A stretch of DNA of 64,000 bases from GCA-2737725 sp965229355 (GTDB lineage: Bacteria; Pseudomonadota; Alphaproteobacteria; Rhodospirillales; Rhodospirillaceae), in contig OZ245869.1 in NCBI GenBank assembly GCA_965229355.1, positions 2,480,001 to 2,544,000 on the forward strand. Reading direction: 5' to 3'. Under the pieces are notes generated by a model. That model was not told the origin of the DNA and ran no database searches. It saw only the letters and a list, made by a program, of their open reading frames with translations. Positions 61,737 through 64,000 of the stretch are shown here, piece after piece (positions within the stretch are counted from its first letter, which is position 1; each line of letters begins with the position of its first letter). The translations under genes were made by a program, and so were the position numbers.

Positions 61737-62801
61737 ATGTCTACGCGACGGCTTGCTGTTCTTACTAGTGGTGGTGACTGCGCAGGATTAAATGCGGTGA
61801 TCCGCGCCGTTACCGATCATGCCAGCGGTACACACGGTTGGGATGTGATCGGGATCAAGAATGGTCATTTAGGCCTTTTGGAAGATCCTCCACAGGTGAT
61901 CGGGCTGACACCCGAAAGTGTGCGCGGCGATATGTTGCGCACCGGGGGGACGTTTTTAGGCACCACCACCAAAGGCGATCCGTTCGCGTTTCCAGACACC
62001 ACCGGCAAATTGCACGACCGCTCGGGCGATGTGATTGCGGGTTTGAAAAATCTCGGCGTTACGGCGCTGGTTGTGATCGGTGGTGATGGCAGCATGCGGC
62101 TGTTTCATCGGTTGCTGAACGGCAGCGGAATCCCTTGGGTTGGCGTGCCCAAGACCATCGACAACGATGTGCCGGGCACGGAATACGCTGTCGGTTTTTT
62201 CACTGCCATTGAAGTCGCGGGCGAGGCGCTCGATCGGTTGTCGTCCACGGCCGCCAGTCATCGCCGCATCATGGTGTTAGAAGTGATGGGGCGTGATTCT
62301 GGTTTCATCTCGCTGTTTGCCGGGCTTGCGGGCGGCGCTGATGTGATTCTGATGCCTGAGATCCCGTATGATCTCGATGCGATGGCAACACATATCAAAA
62401 AGTTGACCGATAATCGGCCCAGTGCGGTGTTGGTGGTTGCTGCTGAAGGCATTAAACCACCACCTGGAAGCAGCCATACGGACAGCAATGTCGGCGTGGT
62501 GATTGCCCGCGAATTGCAGGCGCGCACAGGGTTTGATGCGCGCTGTACGGTTCTGGGGCACCTACAACGGGGTGGTTCACCCGCCATGTTTGATCGGTTG
62601 TTGGCGTCCTCTTTTGGCGCGAAAGCGGTTGATCTCTTGGCTGGTAGTCAAACTTCACGTTTAGTTGTTTGGCGCGGCGGTGTCGTGACCGATATTCCTG
62701 TAGCAGATGCCGCCACAGGGCCGCGCTTTGTTCCGGTCAACAGCGACGCAGTTCGGACAGCGCGGGCACTGGGTGTTTATATTGGCGAAACGGCTGAGTA
62801 G
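61737..62801 (+). CDS. pfkA: 6-phosphofructokinase (ATP/mixed-type)
   Basis: Phosphorylates fructose-6-phosphate in glycolysis. 354 residues. TSGGDCAGLNAVIR is the nucleotide-binding start, GGDGS is at 115-119, PKTIDND near 138-144, and EVMGRDSGFISL follows. Gly118 (E. coli Gly104) fits ATP as donor, but Lys139 (E. coli Gly124) is the residue of PPi-dependent enzymes. This combination marks the mixed group III clade, so the phosphoryl donor must be tested. Stands alone. Confidence 0.92.
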   Translation: MSTRRLAVLTSGGDCAGLNAVIRAVTDHASGTHGWDVIGIKNGHLGLLEDPPQVIGLTPESVRGDMLRTGGTFLGTTTKGDPFAFPDTTGKLHDRSGDVIAGLKNLGVTALVVIGGDGSMRLFHRLLNGSGIPWVGVPKTIDNDVPGTEYAVGFFTAIEVAGEALDRLSSTAASHRRIMVLEVMGRDSGFISLFAGLAGGADVILMPEIPYDLDAMATHIKKLTDNRPSAVLVVAAEGIKPPPGSSHTDSNVGVVIARELQARTGFDARCTVLGHLQRGGSPAMFDRLLASSFGAKAVDLLAGSQTSRLVVWRGGVVTDIPVADAATGPRFVPVNSDAVRTARALGVYIGETAE

Positions 62802-62847
62802 ATTTCGCTGGTCAAAAGTTTAGCTTTTTAGGGGAGGTTTCCACCAC

Positions 62848-63858
62848 ATGACATACGATCCAAAAACAGACCGTCGTACGCTTCTGGGCTCAGGCTTGGG
62901 GATGGCGGCGTTTGCTGTGGCGGCTGCGGGCGCACATCCGGCGCAAGCAGGCTACGACGCATCGAAGCGCAAAAAGATTCCGGGCGCCAGCTTGAAGGGC
63001 CCGTACCTGAATCTGATCGATAGCCCGCGTGACAACATGCTGGGTATCGCGCGTATCTCGGGCGACATCGATTGCAAAACCACCACGCACGGCTGGTACG
63101 ATGGCTTGGTGATGGGCACTGCGCCTGGTGGCCCAATCAAAAACATCTGCGGCATGAAGGGCATGAGTTCGTACCGCATGGAAAAGCTGCCCGATGGCGG
63201 CTATCGCCGTCTGCTGCGTGAAGTCGGTTACTACTACGATCTCGAAACCGGTCAGATCCTGGAAGAACTGGTGAACCCGTACACGAACGAGAAAGTGAAG
63301 ATCGTCCCGATCAACAACGATCCGTTCAATGCGACCTTCCGTGAAACTGTTTCGCCGCCGCCAGCCTACGGTGGCTTGAACACTGAAAAGCGCGAGCCGA
63401 AGCCTTTCAAACTGAAATGGCGTCTGCAAAATCCTGATCGCGTGATCATGGAGCGCCATATCCACCTGTACTATAAGAACGCGCTGGACCCGAAAGTCTG
63501 GGTACGTGAAAGCTCAGGTCCGATGGTTCAAGTGTCCGAGTTCTTCAACCACGTCCTTAGCCTGGATGATTTGCAGAACGAAGAACTGACGCATATTCCG
63601 TATTCAGGCACCTGGTCGCGTTCGACCCCGTGGTTGCCTTGGCTGCTGATGGGTCAAGCTGATGGCAACTGCATCTATCAATGCTTCATGGGCGGCGACG
63701 GCAGCTTGAGCGGCATCCCAGAAGACATCGTGAAGTACACCGAAAAGAACTTCCCGAAATATCTGACGGCGCCAGAGAAATTCGAAGAGCCATCACTCAG
63801 CTCGATTGAGTGGTACTCGCGCACGCAGAAGCCAGCTCCGCCGAAGGGTGGCGTCTAA
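62848..63858 (+). CDS. DUF1838 Tat-exported protein
   Basis: 336-residue protein of the DUF1838 family, function unknown. The N-terminus has a Tat signal: TDRRTLLGSGLGMAAFAVAAAG, cleaved near AQA-G. The mature part opens with NLIDSPRDNMLGIARISGDID and has a run of conserved tryptophans and histidines (MERHIHLYY, GTWSRSTPWLPWLLMG). Export in folded form implies a cofactor or metal, but none can be assigned. AGGGGAGG precedes the ATG. Ends before the terminator upstream of crcB. Confidence 0.88.
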   Translation: MTYDPKTDRRTLLGSGLGMAAFAVAAAGAHPAQAGYDASKRKKIPGASLKGPYLNLIDSPRDNMLGIARISGDIDCKTTTHGWYDGLVMGTAPGGPIKNICGMKGMSSYRMEKLPDGGYRRLLREVGYYYDLETGQILEELVNPYTNEKVKIVPINNDPFNATFRETVSPPPAYGGLNTEKREPKPFKLKWRLQNPDRVIMERHIHLYYKNALDPKVWVRESSGPMVQVSEFFNHVLSLDDLQNEELTHIPYSGTWSRSTPWLPWLLMGQADGNCIYQCFMGGDGSLSGIPEDIVKYTEKNFPKYLTAPEKFEEPSLSSIEWYSRTQKPAPPKGGV

Positions 63859-63886
63859 AACTTCTGATAAAACTTGTGCTAAGATG

Positions 63887-63921
63887 CAGGGCGCCTCGAA
63901 AGAGGTGCCCTGTTTGCTTTT
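63887..63921 (+). terminator. Rho-independent terminator after the DUF1838 gene
   Basis: CAGGGCGCCTC pairs with GAGGTGCCCTG (one G-T pair) across a GAAA tetraloop, followed by TTTGCTTTT. It ends 12 bp before the crcB ATG, so crcB needs its own promoter or some read-through. Confidence 0.85.
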
Positions 63922-63933
63922 GGGGGTTTTGAA

Positions 63934-64000
63934 ATGGCGTATCTGTGGGTGGCTTTGGGTGGTGGGATGGGAAGTGTTGCCCGTTACGGCGTGGGGCAGT
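63934..64000 (+). CDS. crcB: CrcB/Fluc fluoride channel, 5' end only
   Basis: The window ends after 22 codons. The start MAYLWVALGGGMGSVARYG matches the N-terminus of CrcB, a small dimeric membrane channel that exports fluoride, with the conserved G-G-x-x-G-x-x-x-R-Y. GGGGG lies about 8 bases before the ATG. No fluoride riboswitch is seen in front of it. Confidence 0.85.
   Translation, partial: MAYLWVALGGGMGSVARYGVGQ

Noticed and set aside
63859..63933. Possible fluoride riboswitch before crcB
   Set aside because: The 75-bp gap is filled by a plain GAAA-loop terminator; no conserved fluoride aptamer pattern is present.
1..64000. Insertion sequences, prophage, CRISPR, integron or attachment sites
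   Set aside because: No transposase, integrase, repeat-spacer array or direct-repeat boundary was found; the accessory-looking 9-15 kb segment shows no mobile-element ends.

Overview
The window is a stretch of gene-dense bacterial chromosome, almost certainly from an alphaproteobacterium of moderate GC content. The order is uncertain; it could be Rhodospirillales-like or a deep uncultured lineage. Support comes from a BamF/DUF3035 lipoprotein directly after ileS-lspA and just before a paired M16 peptidase operon, an EipA/DUF1134 protein, a plant-type glutamate-cysteine ligase, UbiA and UbiD, a MutL with the endonuclease motif, and the general operon style of ATGA/GTGA overlaps. No rRNA, tRNA, insertion sequence, phage gene or CRISPR array was seen.

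Layout. 1-5.5 kb: the 5' part of a CNT nucleoside transporter (minus strand), then two tandem Tat-exported molybdenum hydroxylase large subunits of the isoquinoline 1-oxidoreductase beta type, with no iron-sulfur partner. 5.5-9 kb: a stand-alone phoU behind a Pho-box-like repeat, then on the minus strand a PAS/degenerate-GGDEF/EAL protein and a DehI-family protein. 9.3-15.1 kb is the most accessory-looking part. It has two paralogous 37-39 aa one-helix membrane proteins flanking an erythromycin-esterase-like protein without its catalytic motif, then an operon of two-domain cytochrome c, FdhF/YdeP-type molybdopterin oxidoreductase, ABM-domain protein and small winged-helix protein. 15.1-30 kb: MarR regulator, small lipoprotein, MaoC/PhaJ hydratase, ribF-ileS-lspA-bamF, a VOC protein, a membrane protein, the M16 peptidase pair, pgi and mutL.

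30-42 kb: RNA modification (rsmD, rluB, tadA), a class I amidotransferase hydrolase, a lytic transglycosylase, a DUF2817 peptidase-like protein, purD divergent from xseA-M23 peptidase, and lpxK with a DUF374 acyltransferase. 42-50.6 kb: envelope and signalling genes. These are a proline-rich one-TM protein, a glycosyltransferase with an LpxH-like phosphatase, a PepSY-response regulator-histidine kinase operon, eipA, a CDP-glycerol-phosphotransferase-like protein and pmbA. 50.7-64 kb: dgt, ubiD, a GAF/HD-GYP phosphodiesterase, a GNAT protein with ubiA, rsmE, gshA, a chorismate-mutase-like protein, a beta-CASP nuclease, phosphofructokinase, a Tat-exported DUF1838 protein and the start of crcB.

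How the parts work together. Most of the window is housekeeping: translation and rRNA/tRNA modification, lipoprotein and outer-membrane biogenesis, lipid A and glycolipid synthesis, ubiquinone synthesis, glutathione and glycolysis. Regulation visible in the sequence includes two c-di-GMP turnover proteins and a PhoP/PhoQ-like system with a PepSY periplasmic partner. That system may bind 11-bp-phased direct repeats found both before its own operon and in the eipA/glycerophosphotransferase intergenic region. The least explained parts are the small paralogous membrane proteins with the catalytically dead esterase homologue, the cytochrome c/YdeP operon, and the partnerless tandem molybdenum hydroxylase subunits. 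All calls come from reading the sequence; no database search was run.
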